From Calvatia gigantea (lineage: Eukaryota; Basidiomycota; Agaricomycetes; Agaricales; Lycoperdaceae): DNA of 64,000 nucleotides. Both the position numbers and the translations under genes were made by a program. The stretch spans positions 248,001 through 312,000 of the forward strand of contig JACAAK010000016.1 in assembly GCA_025093985.1 (NCBI GenBank). Direction: 5' to 3'. Below are positions 1-11,222 of the stretch, one piece after another; the stretch's first letter is position 1; every line of letters begins with the position of its first letter. The notes under the pieces were generated by a model. That model saw nothing but the letters and a program-made list of their open reading frames with translations, did no database searches and was not told the DNA's origin.

Positions 1-78
1 TTCATTCCCACTCACAACACTATCACCTCAGCCAAACTCACCCGCCTATTTGTCATTCATGTATTCTTGAAACATGGC
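1..78 (+). pseudogene. GyB Gypsy integrase, upstream fragment
   Basis: This short stretch is part of an integrase core of an older Ty3/Gypsy element that continues at 8,304 on the far side of GyA. When the 8.2-kb GyA insertion and one copy of its target duplication are set aside, the reading frame runs straight from here into the downstream integrase. The codons just before the break give LKHG and those just after give VPEH, which resembles the region preceding the second catalytic aspartate in Gypsy integrases. The rest of GyB upstream lies outside the window. Confidence 0.7.
74..78. repeat. GyA target-site duplication, left copy
   Basis: ATGGC, repeated at 8,299-8,303 after the 3' LTR. The first A of the right copy is also the last base of the LTR, so the true duplication is 4 or 5 bp. 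Confidence 0.75.
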
Positions 79-788
79 TGTGGAGACTGCATGTCAGCTG
101 CCTTCAGAATGGTACCCAATGAGCATCTCACACTAATCAGTCCGCCCTCTGAAGATTTTGTCACCCCGACTATTCATCGATCCGTCGCCGATCTGCTTGT
201 TCCTCACTCACTACACAACCATCCATTTCACCTGCCATACGTCGTGTTTTAGACCACTACCCACTTTAATAAAATTTCACCACACATCTTTCTCATTACT
301 GACATTTTTTTTCTAATTCAGACTCTTTGCCTCCATAGTTGCACATTCACTCGTTGTGTTTCAAAAATTTCAACATTTTACCACAGTTCCCTAGCCTAAC
401 CTTCATTATACTAACTCAACTCATTTGCTATACAGATTCAGTATTTGTAGATAACTGTAGAAATTGAACACCGGACAAGTTGTCTACAGTATAAATACAG
501 TCGAGCCAGTAGAGGCTCAACACCTAGTAATTGGATACCCACTTTTCTCGCTCTTGAAGTCTCACTCCAAATTCTCTCAGCATTGTCTCTCGTTGTTGGT
601 CACTCTTTCGTTGACTCTCAGTCCACGCTCATTCTGAACTCTTGTCTTCAATGACGCCATCACTCTCACTCCTCATTCTCTTGTGTTCCCGGCCTCTGTC
701 TCTCCCTTCCTGGACCTGGTTTCAAAGCCTTGTGACTGATGGATGCAGTTACACCCTATTTTCATTGAACTGCCACCTCATCTCTTCA
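79..788 (+). repeat. GyA 5' LTR
   Basis: 710-bp direct repeat starting TG and ending CA, matching 7,590-8,299 at the same length. A candidate primer-binding site beginning TGG lies just after it, near 791-807; I could not assign the tRNA. Confidence 0.9.
490..497 (+). promoter_or_regulatory. TATA box in GyA LTR
   Basis: TATAAATA in the 3' half of the 5' LTR, conserved at 8,001-8,008 in the 3' LTR. The position suits a Pol II promoter with the LTR R region downstream of it. Confidence 0.5.
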
Positions 789-799
789 ACTGGAGCCCA

Positions 800-2660
800 C
801 TGCGAGGGGCTTCAAACCACTTATTATCCAGGATTCCACGGAACCTCGCTCACGAGGTCACCTTCTCACTCCATAACCTGAATAACCTATCCAACGATAC
901 AATTGCAACCATAGAAGAATTCTTTTCGTTTGCACTATCTAATACCAGATCAAATTCTGATATATCCCTGCACTGGAGCTGGCTTATATCATCCATGGCC
1001 TCGCAGGAACCCTTTCGACTCAACTTTGCTCGTGATGGCAATGTCTATGCTGGCGTCGTTTCCCAAGGACCCATATCCCCACCTCAAAATGAAGCTGGAC
1101 CCAGCAACCGACCACTAGCACCATGTCCCGATCACCCCCATCCTCCAACACCTCCATGACAACAGCAACAACCGCCAGCCTACAACCAGGGCAATGCACA
1201 TCCAGGACCGCTGCAACTACAAGCTCTACCCAGATTACACCAGCGTCCTCCAACACCACCGTGGCATGGTGGCCATGCTCGCCCTTCTCTGAACCCAGTA
1301 TGATGGGATGCCTACCCAACTTGACGTGCCCGATCCCCTTCACCACCGAGACACTACTACCAGGCTCCTTCCCCACCAGCTCCTGTCCACTATATGCCCA
1401 GCCCCTATGACTGATCAGCACCTCATTTCAATGGACAGCCTCGATCCCTCAAACATTTTTTTGATGAGATCGAAATCCTAGGACGCGAGTGCAACGTTGC
1501 ACCTCAGGACCTGATAACCCACACTCTGCGATATCTAGACAGCCAAGATGAAGAAATTTAGAGAGGACCAGCTGTAAATGCACAAGGAGACTGGAATTTG
1601 TTTAAAAACAAGATTATCTCATACTACCCTGGAGCCAAAGATGAACACCGATACACAATTACAGACCTAGAAATCATAGCTGAGAACCAAGCTGTGATCC
1701 CGATGAGAGACCGCTTCCAATTTGGCAAGTACTACTGCCAATTTGTAACTAAATCTGACTGGCTACTGGCTCGAGGAGTCATATCACGATGAGAACAGAG
1801 CAAGCGATTCCTGTCAGAACTCCACGTAGATTTCTGCAACCAAGTTCACATTCAACTCCACCTCAGTGACCCTCTCCACCCACTCGACGACACATGGCCA
1901 ATGACAGATATTGAACATGCAGCAAGGTTCTTACTCAACAGCAACAACGGTAGAGCTCCTCTAGCCCTTCCCTTGTTTTCAACTCATACAGCACCCTCAT
2001 ATCTGACTGCACCTGCTCCACAACCACCTCGGGAAACATTTGACATGTTGTCCATTGAACATTTCCTTGTATCTGATACCTTCCTCAACAAGCTAGCTGA
2101 AAAACTTGGACACTCAGCCCAAGGCCCATCACCAGTCCCTAATTATAACTCGTATCAATGCCCGCCACCACCCGACTGCAAATTCTGCTCAAACTTGGAC
2201 CACTACCTGTGATCATGTCAAGAGCTTTCAAAGTACATCCAACAAGGCCTATGCATCTGAGATCACACCAATCGCATCTGCCTCCCAGACGGCACCTTAG
2301 TTACCCTACAAATTGCACCAGGACAAAACATCAAGGAACATATTGACAACTGGCACTGCTCTCACTCAGCACCCCCTTCTATCATCCAAACCAATATCCT
2401 CAAAGCTGTACCCACTCCCTCACAAACACCACAACCACCCATATCCTCCCACATATCCTCACACTTCAACGCCACTATACAAGAAGAGCAGGAACTACAA
2501 ATACTCAATACAGTCACAATGGCGGCACTTAAACGCAAGGAAGAGATCCAGAACTGCAACAAAGGTGCTACCAAGGCTCAAAGTGCTCCAAGAGCCACCA
2601 GCCAATCATCAAACAAGCCAAAGCCAAGCCCTGGAACATGAATGGATCAATTCCCAACTC
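800..2660 (+). pseudogene. GyA gag remnant
   Basis: Broken capsid/nucleocapsid region. Readable pieces include a gag-like stretch at about 1,430-1,790 (RECNVAP, then FKNKIISYYPGA) and a further piece at 1,901-2,212. That piece reaches a CCHC-type knuckle beginning CKFCSNLDH near 2,190-2,240, interrupted by a stop. A proline, serine and threonine rich linker follows. Several stops and frame changes mean no protein can be made. The family assignment rests on position between the 5' LTR and the protease and on the knuckle. Confidence 0.65.
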
Positions 2661-3039
2661 TGGCCAACCCAACTGTGTCTTCACCAAAACATACCACACC
2701 TGTACCACTGACCTCGAACCAGCCGCAATATCATTACTCAACACCCATAGAAGATCCTACCCTTAATCAGAATGTCATACAATGCAGCCTCGATACCCCA
2801 TTTTCGATAACACTCTGAGAATTCTACTCCACTGCACCCGAAGCATGAAAGTACATCAAAGACCAGCTCACTACACGACATATACCCACTGGACCCACAG
2901 CTACCATTTCAGCTTATGAGGAAGCATATTCTGATGATATTGACATTCTCCATTCCTCATTCCTCCACCAGCAATCTCTACCCAGCTCTCTCATATTAGC
3001 CAACCAAGTTGAAGAACTACAAACAATACCCTTAGAGCT

Positions 3040-3316
3040 CAATGGGAAGCTCACAGTTGATGCTATACTTGATGAGGGATCTCAGATTACGGCGATTAGA
3101 AGGGACATTTGGGAAAAGCTTATGTTCCCTCTCCTTTCCACTCAAACTATGGTCATGGAAGCTGCTAATTCATCCAAGGACTCCACGCTAGGCCTTCTTC
3201 GAGACCTCCCAGCTCACATCAGTCGCAGCACATTCTACCTACAAGTCCAAGTTGTTGAAAACACATCATATGAAATGCTACTCGGCCGTCCATTCCTTAC
3301 ACTTACTGAAGCCTGA
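3040..3316 (+). pseudogene. GyA retroviral-type aspartic protease remnant
   Basis: The reading frame has LDEGSQIT near 3,070, in place of the usual D-S/T-G catalytic loop, and ends with MLLGRPFL near 3,280, the typical ILG-hairpin end of Gypsy proteases. This enzyme would cut the Gag-Pol polyprotein. The catalytic triad reads DEG rather than DSG/DTG, which may be decay or a family variant. A stop follows at 3,314. Confidence 0.6.
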
Positions 3317-3747
3317 ACACACCACTACACCAATGGCGACTCACACCTCACACTCATTGATCCCAATACCCATGATACCTTCACTATACCAACCAGGCCA
3401 TGTATCTGCCACTCCCTTCAGTCCAGCTCGGGTTTTTAAATATCGATGATTCGGCTGCTATCAGTCGAGGAGATTCCACATCACATGATCCACCTTCCTT
3501 ATCCATCGACACACTATCCTGCTACATGATCTCTCCACTTGCTTTCACTTCCTCATCATTCTCCCCTATCAACAAACCTCAAGAAATATACAACATCTCC
3601 TTCCCTAATATTATAAACTATGTGCACCATATTGAAGCTTCAAGTCTTGCCTACAAGAAAGTTGCAAACCAAATATGACCAGTCGCAACCACCCTTCCCG
3701 AAAATTTTCGCATTGTGTGATGAATTCCCTGCAACCCATTAGAAAAC
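3317..3747. other. GyA protease-RT linker
   Basis: Degenerate pol sequence between protease and RT with several stops in all frames. I see no separate gene in it. Confidence 0.5.
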
Positions 3748-4735
3748 ATGCCTAAGCTCCCTACTCATCCTCCCAACTTCACACTAAGCTTACGCTACAC
3801 TCTAGAATGCAAAGAGGCTATGCAGGTTAACAAAGAGAATTTCTTATTGGATGAGGAGGAAAAGCTTGTACACCACCTTATCAAGGTGCAAGAACTTGCC
3901 TTCGCATGGTCTGAGGAGGAGAAGGGAAAGTTCTCAGATGAGTATTTCAACCCTGTCACTATCCCCACCATTGAACACGTTCCCTGGGTATGCAAGAATA
4001 TACCAATACCACCCAGAATCTACCACCAAGTCATTGAAATCATCAAAGCGAAGATTGCAGCTGGTGTTTATGAACCATCCAACTCGTCCTATCGATCATG
4101 ATGGTTTTGTGTACTCAAGAAGGATGGGAAATCACTACGGCTCATACATGACTTACAGCTGCTCAATGCTATCATGATTAAGGACAGTGGACTGCCACCT
4201 ACTGTGGAACACTATGCAGAGTCATTTGGAGGATGAGGATGCTACACTGTTTTTGACTTATTTGTTGGATTTGATCAGCACTCACTAGCACCTGAATCTA
4301 GAGACCTCACAACATTCCAATGCCCAGTCGGCACCCTTCGCCTTACCTCTATCCCAATGGGTTACACCAACTCCATGCAAATTCAACAAGGTAACCTCGC
4401 ACACCTTCTCCAACCCGAAATCCCTCACATCACCATGCCCTTTGTTGACGATGTACCTGTCAAGGGACCCGCAACTTGTTATGAAACTGTGGACAGCTTC
4501 AAAGTGATCCCCGAAAACCCCAACATATGAAGATTTGTATGGGAACACCTCAACAATGTCAACCGAGTCCTCCAACGCATCAAACATGCAGGGGGGACCT
4601 TCTCAGCTAAGAAATCCCACTTCTGCACCCCATCTGCTCTCATCATTGGACACCTTTGTACTTATGAAGGTTGCTTGCCAAATACTGCCAAAGTCCAGAA
4701 AGTGGTTGACTGGCCACCATGCAGGAACATTATGG
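3748..4735 (+). pseudogene. GyA reverse transcriptase remnant
   Basis: RT domain of a Ty3/Gypsy element. It contains LKKDGKSLRLIHD near 4,115-4,150 (finger/palm), PMGYTNSM near 4,355 and the catalytic box FVDD near 4,440-4,455, the F-V-D-D form of the usual YxDD. It ends in the DWPPCRN motif near 4,705-4,730 that normally joins RT to the connection/RNase H region. At least three TGA stops break it. The remainder of pol resumes at 5,075 after an insertion. Confidence 0.8.
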
Positions 4736-5074
4736 AGATGGTTATACCTCCATATGAGCTTTCACCTTGCATAGCTTAATAAACTTACAAGAAAAATATC
4801 TTATTTCTGGAATTGCACCAAAAATGATCCACCTTTCACAAAGTGCATTGACATTTAATTGGAAAAACACTTGTCACTGAGGGAGGAGCACAGTAAAATG
4901 AGCACTTAATTGCTGGTTCAATCCGCATATAATGTGTTCACTATATGCTGGTCCGTCTTAAATTGATGAATGCCACAGTGATCTTCATAACATGATAAAC
5001 ACTCTCTGAGCCCTAAAAAGCAATATGATTGAGTAACATGTATTAAGAAGCTCAACATGTTGAAAAACATGGAG
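4736..5074. other. AT-rich insertion within GyA pol
   Basis: About 300 bp of AT-rich sequence with no readable frame separates the RT end (DWPPCRN) from the connection/RNase H start (SRPLVHLT). The usual 15-20 residues of the RT connection are missing at this point, so the change combines an insertion with a small deletion. No clear terminal repeats or target duplication are visible. Confidence 0.5.
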
Positions 5075-5563
5075 ATACATATCTCAAGGCCATTAGTTCA
5101 CCTGACGAAGAAAGAGGTTGAATTTGAGTTTATGGAGGAACACCAAGCTGCTATGGATGAACTCAAGACACTTGCACAAAACTCACCTGCTATCCGAGCT
5201 ATCAACTACTCAAGCCCTAACGAAGTCACACTCGCAGTCGACACCTCCCATATCATAGTTGGCTACATTCTCTCACAACAAGGCAATGACAACAAACACT
5301 ATCCATCAAGATTTGGCTCAATCACACTCAATGATTGCAAATTACAATACTCGCAAGTGAAGCTGGAGTTATTTGGTGTATTCCAAGCACTAAAGAATGT
5401 CAAGATTTGGATTATAGAAGTGAAGGATCTAGTTGTGGAAGTCGACATGAAGTACATCAAAGGGATGATTAACAACCCCGACATCCAGCCAAATGCTGCA
5501 ATGAACCAATGGATCGCAGCCATCCTCCTCTTCGACTTTCGCCTCCGACACATTCCTGGGTGA
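5075..5563 (+). pseudogene. GyA RNase H-like remnant
   Basis: Open frame of about 160 codons from the RT connection (SRPLVHLTKKEVEF) through the RNase H-like fold. AVDTSHIIVGYIL carries the first acidic residue, KLELFGVF the glutamate and VEVDMKYIKG the second aspartate. It stops at 5,561-5,563 after FRLRHIPG. It would degrade the RNA strand during reverse transcription. Confidence 0.75.
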
Positions 5564-5890
5564 GAACACGGCCCTGATGGACTCTCGCGATGCCCTCAAG
5601 CACCAGAAGACCCAGTGGTCAACAATGACTATGAAGAATGGATTGACTCTGCCAACGCCTTCACCCTCTCAGTGCAAAACCAGCACGCAGTACGGCAGCA
5701 CAGCTATATCACCAAGGACGATACCTGGTGGCCAGAAACTTGCAATATGTTTGCAATCGAATTCCTCAATGAAATTGGGCCAGTACAAGCCACTCTACAG
5801 CAACTCGGATGACCTTCTCTAACCACCACTAATCCCTCAACCTCCCCTGTTGAGATCCTCACCAACGCAAACACCAACACACCCCTACCT

Positions 5891-7177
5891 TTGACCCCAA
5901 CAATCCCACGCTCTGAAAAGGCCAAAATGTGCAACCTCGAACTTCAACAAGTCCACACATTTCTCGAGGACCTCAAACGACCACAAGGCATCTCTGAAGA
6001 CACCTTCAAGCGCTTTGTGCAGATTGCAGCCAGATTCTTTGCTAGAGATGGAAAACTATGGAAGAAGGATAATAGGAATAAGCACAAACTGGTGATAGAG
6101 GAAGGGAGAAGATATGAGCTTATACAGCAAGCACACGATGAACTCGGGCATAAAGGCATATTCACCACTTGTATCCGTCTTTTAGAACACTTCTGGTGGC
6201 CAGATCTCGACCGTGATGTGCACTGGTTCATCAAGACATGCCACAAATGTCAAACACACCTCACACACCACTTCCACATTCCCCCAACTGTCCCAACACC
6301 CCTCTCGCTCTTTCACAAAGCCTACATTGATACAATGTTCATGCCACATGCAAATAGCTACCACTACATCGTTCACACCCACTGTTCACTCTTCTCATAC
6401 CCGGAATGGAGGATGCTCTGAGCTGAAAATGCCCGCTCACTCGGAACCTTTATATTCAAAGATATACTATGCAGATGGGGAGCTATTGAAGAAATCATCA
6501 CAGACAATGGCCTAGCATTTGTACAAGCCGCGGAGTACCTCTCAGCAAGATACAAGATCAACCATATCCACATCTCGCCCTACAACTCCCGTGCAAATGG
6601 CCCTATTGAACAAAGACACTTTGACATTTGTGAAGCACTCATAAAGGCAGCAGAAGGGGAAGAAAGTTGCTGGACAACTGTCATGCCCTCAGTATTTTGG
6701 GCAGAACGCATTTCTATTCAAAAATCCACAGGCTATTCACCCTACTACATCGCCCATGGCCTCGAACCCCTCCTCCCTTTCGACCTCGCTGAAGCCACAT
6801 ATCTAGCACCAGCACTTACCAAACCTGTCCCTACTGCCAACCTCATCACCCTACGAGCAATACAACTGCAAAAATGGCCCCACGATCTTGCACGCATGAA
6901 GGAATTAGTCCTCAAAGCATGATATGCATCCATCCGAGAATTTAACAAGAAGTACAAGAATACTATCTGCGACTTCAATTTTGATCCTGGCACACTTGTT
7001 CTTGTCCGAAATTCATGCTATGACAGTGATGTGGGCAGCAAGACCAAGCCACGCTATTTTAGCCCTATGATCATGCTGTGACGAACAACCAGAGGATCAT
7101 ACATCCTCTCTGAACTTGATGGATCCATCTCCAAGCTCCGTTTCACTGCCTTCCACCTTGTTCCTTACCATCCTTGA
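5891..7177 (+). pseudogene. GyA integrase remnant
   Basis: Integrase of a Ty3/Gypsy element. It has an N-terminal zinc-binding HHCC module (HDELGH near 6,134, CHKCQTH near 6,240). The core has D in YIDTMFM near 6,330, D in TDNGLAF near 6,500 and E in NGPIEQRH near 6,600. A C-terminal DNA-binding region continues to the stop at 7,175-7,177. In-frame TGA codons occur at 6,419-6,421 and again after position 6,919. The catalytic residues are otherwise present, so this is a recently lost rather than ancient integrase. Confidence 0.8.
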
Positions 7178-7589
7178 GACCTCCGAGCCATACCTCTCAC
7201 GAAGATCACAGACGTGTCCCCTGATCAACTTGATGACCACACCTACAATGTCAAGCCACCCCTCCCTGAAAACAAGTCTTCAAACTTGGTATCTGTCAAT
7301 GTCGGACATTCCTCGCATCACTTATCTATGCTCAAAGACCAGGAAACCAAGGTATCCTGAAGGTGCACCCTTCCACCCATAGATAGTTGGGGGCAGCACT
7401 CGGAACCTATGGGTTGTAACACCCTCCGAGTCATACATGGCATTCAACTGCCTGTAGTTCCCCAACCCTTGGGTTTGTCATTGACCACTGCCACCCCTCG
7501 CTCCATCCTGTCACCTCAATTCACAGCTCTTGCTTTGTCATCTACGCACCCAACTGACCAAGAGGTCAGTATTAAAACTCCCCAGTAGA
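7178..7589. other. GyA 3' untranslated region
   Basis: Region between the integrase end and the 3' LTR. I see no gene; a weak purine run (7,560-7,577) may be the remains of a polypurine tract. Confidence 0.4.
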
Positions 7590-8299
7590 TATGGAGACTG
7601 TATGTCAGCTGCCTTCAGAATGGTACCCAATGAGCATCTCACACTAATCAGTCTGCCCTCTGAAGATTTTGTCACCCCGACTATTCATCGATCCGTCGCC
7701 GATCTGCTTGTTCCTCACTCACTACACAACCATCCATTTCACCTGCCATACGTCGTGTTTTAGACCACTACCCACTTTAATAAAATTTCACCACACATCT
7801 TTCTCATTACTGACATTTTTTTTCTAATTCAGACTCTTTGCCTCCATAGTTGCACATTCACTCGTTGTGTTTCAAAAATTTCAACATTTTACCACAGTTC
7901 CCTAGCCTAACCTTCATTATACTAACTCAACTCATTTGCTATACAGATTCAGTATTTGTAGATAACTGTAGAAATTGAACACCGGACAAGTTGTCTACAG
8001 TATAAATACAGTCGAGCCAGTAGAGGCTCAACACCTAGTAATTGGATACCCACTTTTCTCGCTCTTGAAGTCTCACTCCAAATTCTCTCAGCATTGTCTC
8101 TCGTTGTTGGTCGCTCTTTCGTTGACTCTCAGTCCACGCTCATTCTGAACTCTTGTCTTCAACGACGCCATCACTCTCACTCCTCATTCTCTTGTGTTCC
8201 CGGCCTCTGTCTCTCCCTTCCTGGACCTGGTTTCAAAGCCTCATGACTGACGGATGCAGTCACACCCTATTTTTGTTGAACTGCCGCCTCATCTCTTCA
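7590..8299 (+). repeat. GyA 3' LTR
   Basis: Second 710-bp LTR, beginning TA where the 5' copy has TG, and ending CA. It is followed directly by the GyB integrase. Confidence 0.9.
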
Positions 8300-8303
8300 T
8301 GGC

Positions 8304-9221
8304 GTTCCCGAACATGTTATGTCCAATCGCAGCTCTGAATTCATTTCACACTTCTTCTGCTTGCTTGGACAAGCACTGGACATGAAGTTACACTTCACCT
8401 CCGGGTATCACCCTGAGGGCGACAGACAAACTGAACAGACTAACCAAACTCTTGAGCAATACCTCCGTGTCTACTGCAACTACTAGCAGGACAACTGGGC
8501 TGAGTTACTGCCACTAGCTGAGTTTGCCTATAACAATGCTCCTAATGCCACTACTGGTGTCTCCCCATTCTTTGCTAATAAAGGCTATCATCCCAATATC
8601 ACAGTCTATCTGAAATGTGACTTGGCATCTGCACGCGCACGTCAATTCGTCATCGACCTTGATGAACTCCACACAGTACTCAAATCTGAGATCAAGCAAG
8701 CTCAAGAACAGTACCAGTCATCCACTGATGCCCACCAGACACCTGCACCTAACTTCACAGTTGGGCAAAAGGTCTTCGTTAAGGCACAGTTCTTCTGTAT
8801 GACTCGGCCATCAAAGAAACTCTTGGAGAAGTATTTGGGTCCTCATGAGATTATCGCTCAACCCGGTTCCATTTCTTATACTCTACACTTACCTGACTCA
8901 ATGCATGCCATTCACCCAGTATTCCATGTTTCAATGCTTGAACCTGCCACACCTAACCCATTTGATGGCCACTCTGACCTGCCTCCTCTGCCCATTGAAG
9001 TCGAAGGTGAGCCAGAGTATGAAATTGCCTGCATTGTTGATTCAAAGATCGACCGTCGACATGCCTGCAAGTTATTATACAAGGTTATTTGGTTGGGTTA
9101 TGAGGATACTAAAGAAGAGTCTTCTTGGCTGCCTGCTACTGAATTAGAGCATGCAGCTGAACTTGTGGCAGATTTCCATACAGCTTATCCTGCTAAGCCT
9201 GGTCCCTTGCATTCTTTGTAA
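8304..9221 (+). pseudogene. GyB Gypsy integrase and chromodomain, downstream part
   Basis: Continuation of the integrase begun at 1-78. It includes the end of the catalytic core (SGYHPEGDRQTEQTNQ near 8,400, with the third acidic residue) and one TAG near 8,484. The C-terminal domain follows (VGQKVFVK near 8,763), then a chromodomain-like tail from about 9,055 (LLYKVIWLGYED, SSWLPATEL) ending in TAA at 9,219-9,221. Chromodomains in this position direct Ty3/Gypsy chromoviruses to chromatin targets. From 8,622 to 9,221 the frame is open for 199 codons. Confidence 0.85.
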
Positions 9222-9341
9222 CACTTAATGGACTTATTTTCACTCTTATTCATGGACAGACTTTTTTTTATTATTGGACATTCAACTTTATTAACATCAA
9301 AATCATGAGGAGTGAGGAAAGCTGCATTCACCCGCACACCC
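9222..9341. other. Spacer after GyB integrase
   Basis: AT-rich sequence just after the GyB pol stop; presumably GyB 3' untranslated sequence. No LTR was recognised. Confidence 0.4.
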
Positions 9342-9886
9342 TCAATCCTCATGCTGGCCCCCTTCCACACCCTCTTCCGCACCATCTTCTTTTTCTCCAC
9401 TCTCCTCCGCACTTTCTTCACTTCCTTCCTCACCACTACTACCATTTCCCTTCTCTTTCTCATCCAAGTCCATCTGCTCACCCCCTTCTCGCACCGGTTG
9501 CGATGGCCCCTCACCCCGGTCCTTGATGTCGATGTCACCCACCTCATCCACATGCCATCAGATATCTGCACCAGGCAGCTGTTCTGCAATCTGTCCTGGA
9601 CATTCAGTCCTTTCTGTGTGTGGAGGATACCATTGACTCACCACCAGGCCGAGGGCACAGAACTCCTCTCCATTTGCAATGGTCTCCCTCAAGATCGTGG
9701 CCGAATTGCGGGTATCATGTTCTTGGTATCGGGACTCATGTGCCATCCATGCGTTCTGCTGACACAATAAAACGATGATTTTGTTGAGGCATAGGGTGTT
9801 CTCTTCAAGTGTGGTTGCGAATCAGTTGAGATGTCACACAAGGACATGGGGATTCGAGACCTTGGCACTCCCACCCAGTGGCTCAC
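9342..9886 (-). pseudogene. Possible acidic-tailed ORF remnant, unrecognised
   Basis: On the minus strand a helical segment (NAWMAHESRYQEHDTRN, about 9,770-9,720) is followed, after a stretch that would need splicing or a frame change, by a glutamate/glycine-rich tail at 9,551-9,342 ending in a stop. A GTGAGT and several AG sites between the two parts allow an intron. CG dinucleotides are retained, unlike nearby old repeats. It could be a host gene fragment or part of an unknown element. I do not recognise the family, and the low-complexity tail gives weak support. Confidence 0.25.
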
Positions 9887-9907
9887 ACTTTCACTTGCCC
9901 TTGATGC

Positions 9908-10214
9908 TGTTACGACCTTAGTCTGAGTAAACCTCAGGTTGCAACTTAGGCTAAGACTTGAGGGCGAGTAAGGGGAGAGAAACTAGGTGGTTAAGCATAC
10001 CAAATACAGGAGCATGTATGTACGCTTAAATACAGGAGGACCATCCAGTTAAATGGATGGAGATAACTATGTGAAACATCCAATGTCTATGGTGTAGTAG
10101 TTATGAGTCAGAGCTCGGGGATCGCGCAGACAGGAATAGATGAAACAGGTACACAGGAGATAGGAATGTAGATGAATATAGAGAGTGTGATATGACTGGT
10201 GAAAATTCACAACA
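9908..10214 (-). repeat. GyC1 3' LTR
   Basis: 307 bp; on the plus strand it begins TGTTACGACC and ends TCACAACA, so both strands read TG...CA. It matches 15,983-16,289. Confidence 0.93.
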
Positions 10215-10226
10215 ATACCCCCCAAT
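10215..10226 (-). promoter_or_regulatory. GyC1 polypurine tract
   Basis: On the minus strand AATTGGGGGGTAT lies directly upstream of the 3' LTR, as expected for the plus-strand primer of reverse transcription. The same G-run precedes the LTR of GyC3 at 25,638-25,650. Confidence 0.7.
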
Positions 10227-10232
10227 TAGGCT

Positions 10233-11222
10233 TCATGCCTCAGGAAGCTCATTGAAGTCTCTGTTTATGACTGCAGCGGCGAGTGCTTTTTTAGTGGCAG
10301 CAATGAGAAACTTTCCTTCGTTGGAGTGTGCTAAGAAGATGGGTGAGTGGCTTCACCCGTCTTGTTGGATAGGGACTGGAACACCGTTGTATGGGAAATC
10401 AGTGGTGGTGGAGCTGTCCCAGTAGTTCTTGACTATCGAGTTCCAATAATGTTGGTCCTTTTCTTGTCCTGGCAACACAGTGCGGAACCTTGTGGGTGGG
10501 AGAAAAACTGATACAAGTTGTGGCAGTGTGATGGTTTTAATGAAGTGACAGAGGGCATTGACTTCTTCTTTCATTGAAACTGTGGTTTCCTTGTCCATAG
10601 GGGTATCAGCGCGGGTTGGTGGTGTGGGGTTGACGGTATCATGTAGTTCAGACAGGGTGATGTGGATTCTATCGACCAAGGTATTGATGTTGGGGTCTTT
10701 ATTTGACTTGTCTCTTCCGAGTAACTTCATGGCTATGTTGGCGAGCTCTAGGAATATGTTGGCGATGTTGAGGTGGTTGAAGACCTCAAGGCCCAAATCG
10801 ATTTGGCTTTGGAGTCCTTGGACGCGATCTTTTTCGTTAGGGGTGAGGGAGGACTGGTCTAGTGCCCGAAAGATGGCAGGGATATGCTGGTTGGTGGAGG
10901 AGGAGGCGTTGGTGAATCCGGCGTACATATCAGCGAAGGTGATACATGTGGTGGCAAGGGTAATGTGTCGGTTCACTACCAATCATTTGTTCTGGGCGGT
11001 AATGTTTTCGATCTCACTGTTGGTCGCCTTGTCGACGTCTTTGAGCAAGGCTTCAAGGAGTTCTTGTGCAGGGGATGGTGTTTTAGTGAGATTGAAACAA
11101 GTTCCCTGGGGGGCAGGTGCTCAGCTGTTACCTGACTCGGGGAATGGAAGAGAGGAGATTCTGGTGGGAGTGGGATGGACAAGGGAGTCGATAGTGATGC
11201 AGTTGGATTGGGAGGCGGGCAT
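10233..11222 (-). pseudogene. GyC1 ORF3, unknown protein downstream of pol
   Basis: A third ORF lies between the chromodomain end of pol and the 3' LTR. It starts at an ATG 7 nt after the pol stop and spans 990 nt (329 codons plus stop), exactly the length of the GyC4 copy. The N-terminus is proline-rich (DSLVHPTPTRISSLPFPE), the middle is predicted helical (LEVFNHLNIANIFLELANIAMK) and the C-terminal part carries a Y-W-rich block (KDQHYWNSIVKNYW) and ends ELPEA. I see no signal peptide, membrane segment, zinc motif or nuclease motif, so it is not an obvious envelope gene. TGA codons interrupt it near 11,134, 10,980 and 10,350. The function is unknown. Confidence 0.75.

Larger units (their letters stand above)
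79..8299 (+). mobile_element. GyA: Ty3/Gypsy LTR retrotransposon inserted in GyB
   Basis: An 8.2-kb element bounded by two 710-bp direct repeats (79-788 and 7,590-8,299) that start TG (TA in the 3' copy) and end CA. ATGGC occurs at 74-78 and at 8,299-8,303, giving a 4-5 bp target duplication. Inside, in order, are remnants of gag, aspartic protease, RT, RNase H and integrase; integrase after RT is the Gypsy order. By eye the LTRs differ at about a dozen positions, all transitions, so the element is moderately old. Many stop codons and one internal insertion (about 4,740-5,070) show it is dead. Confidence 0.9.
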
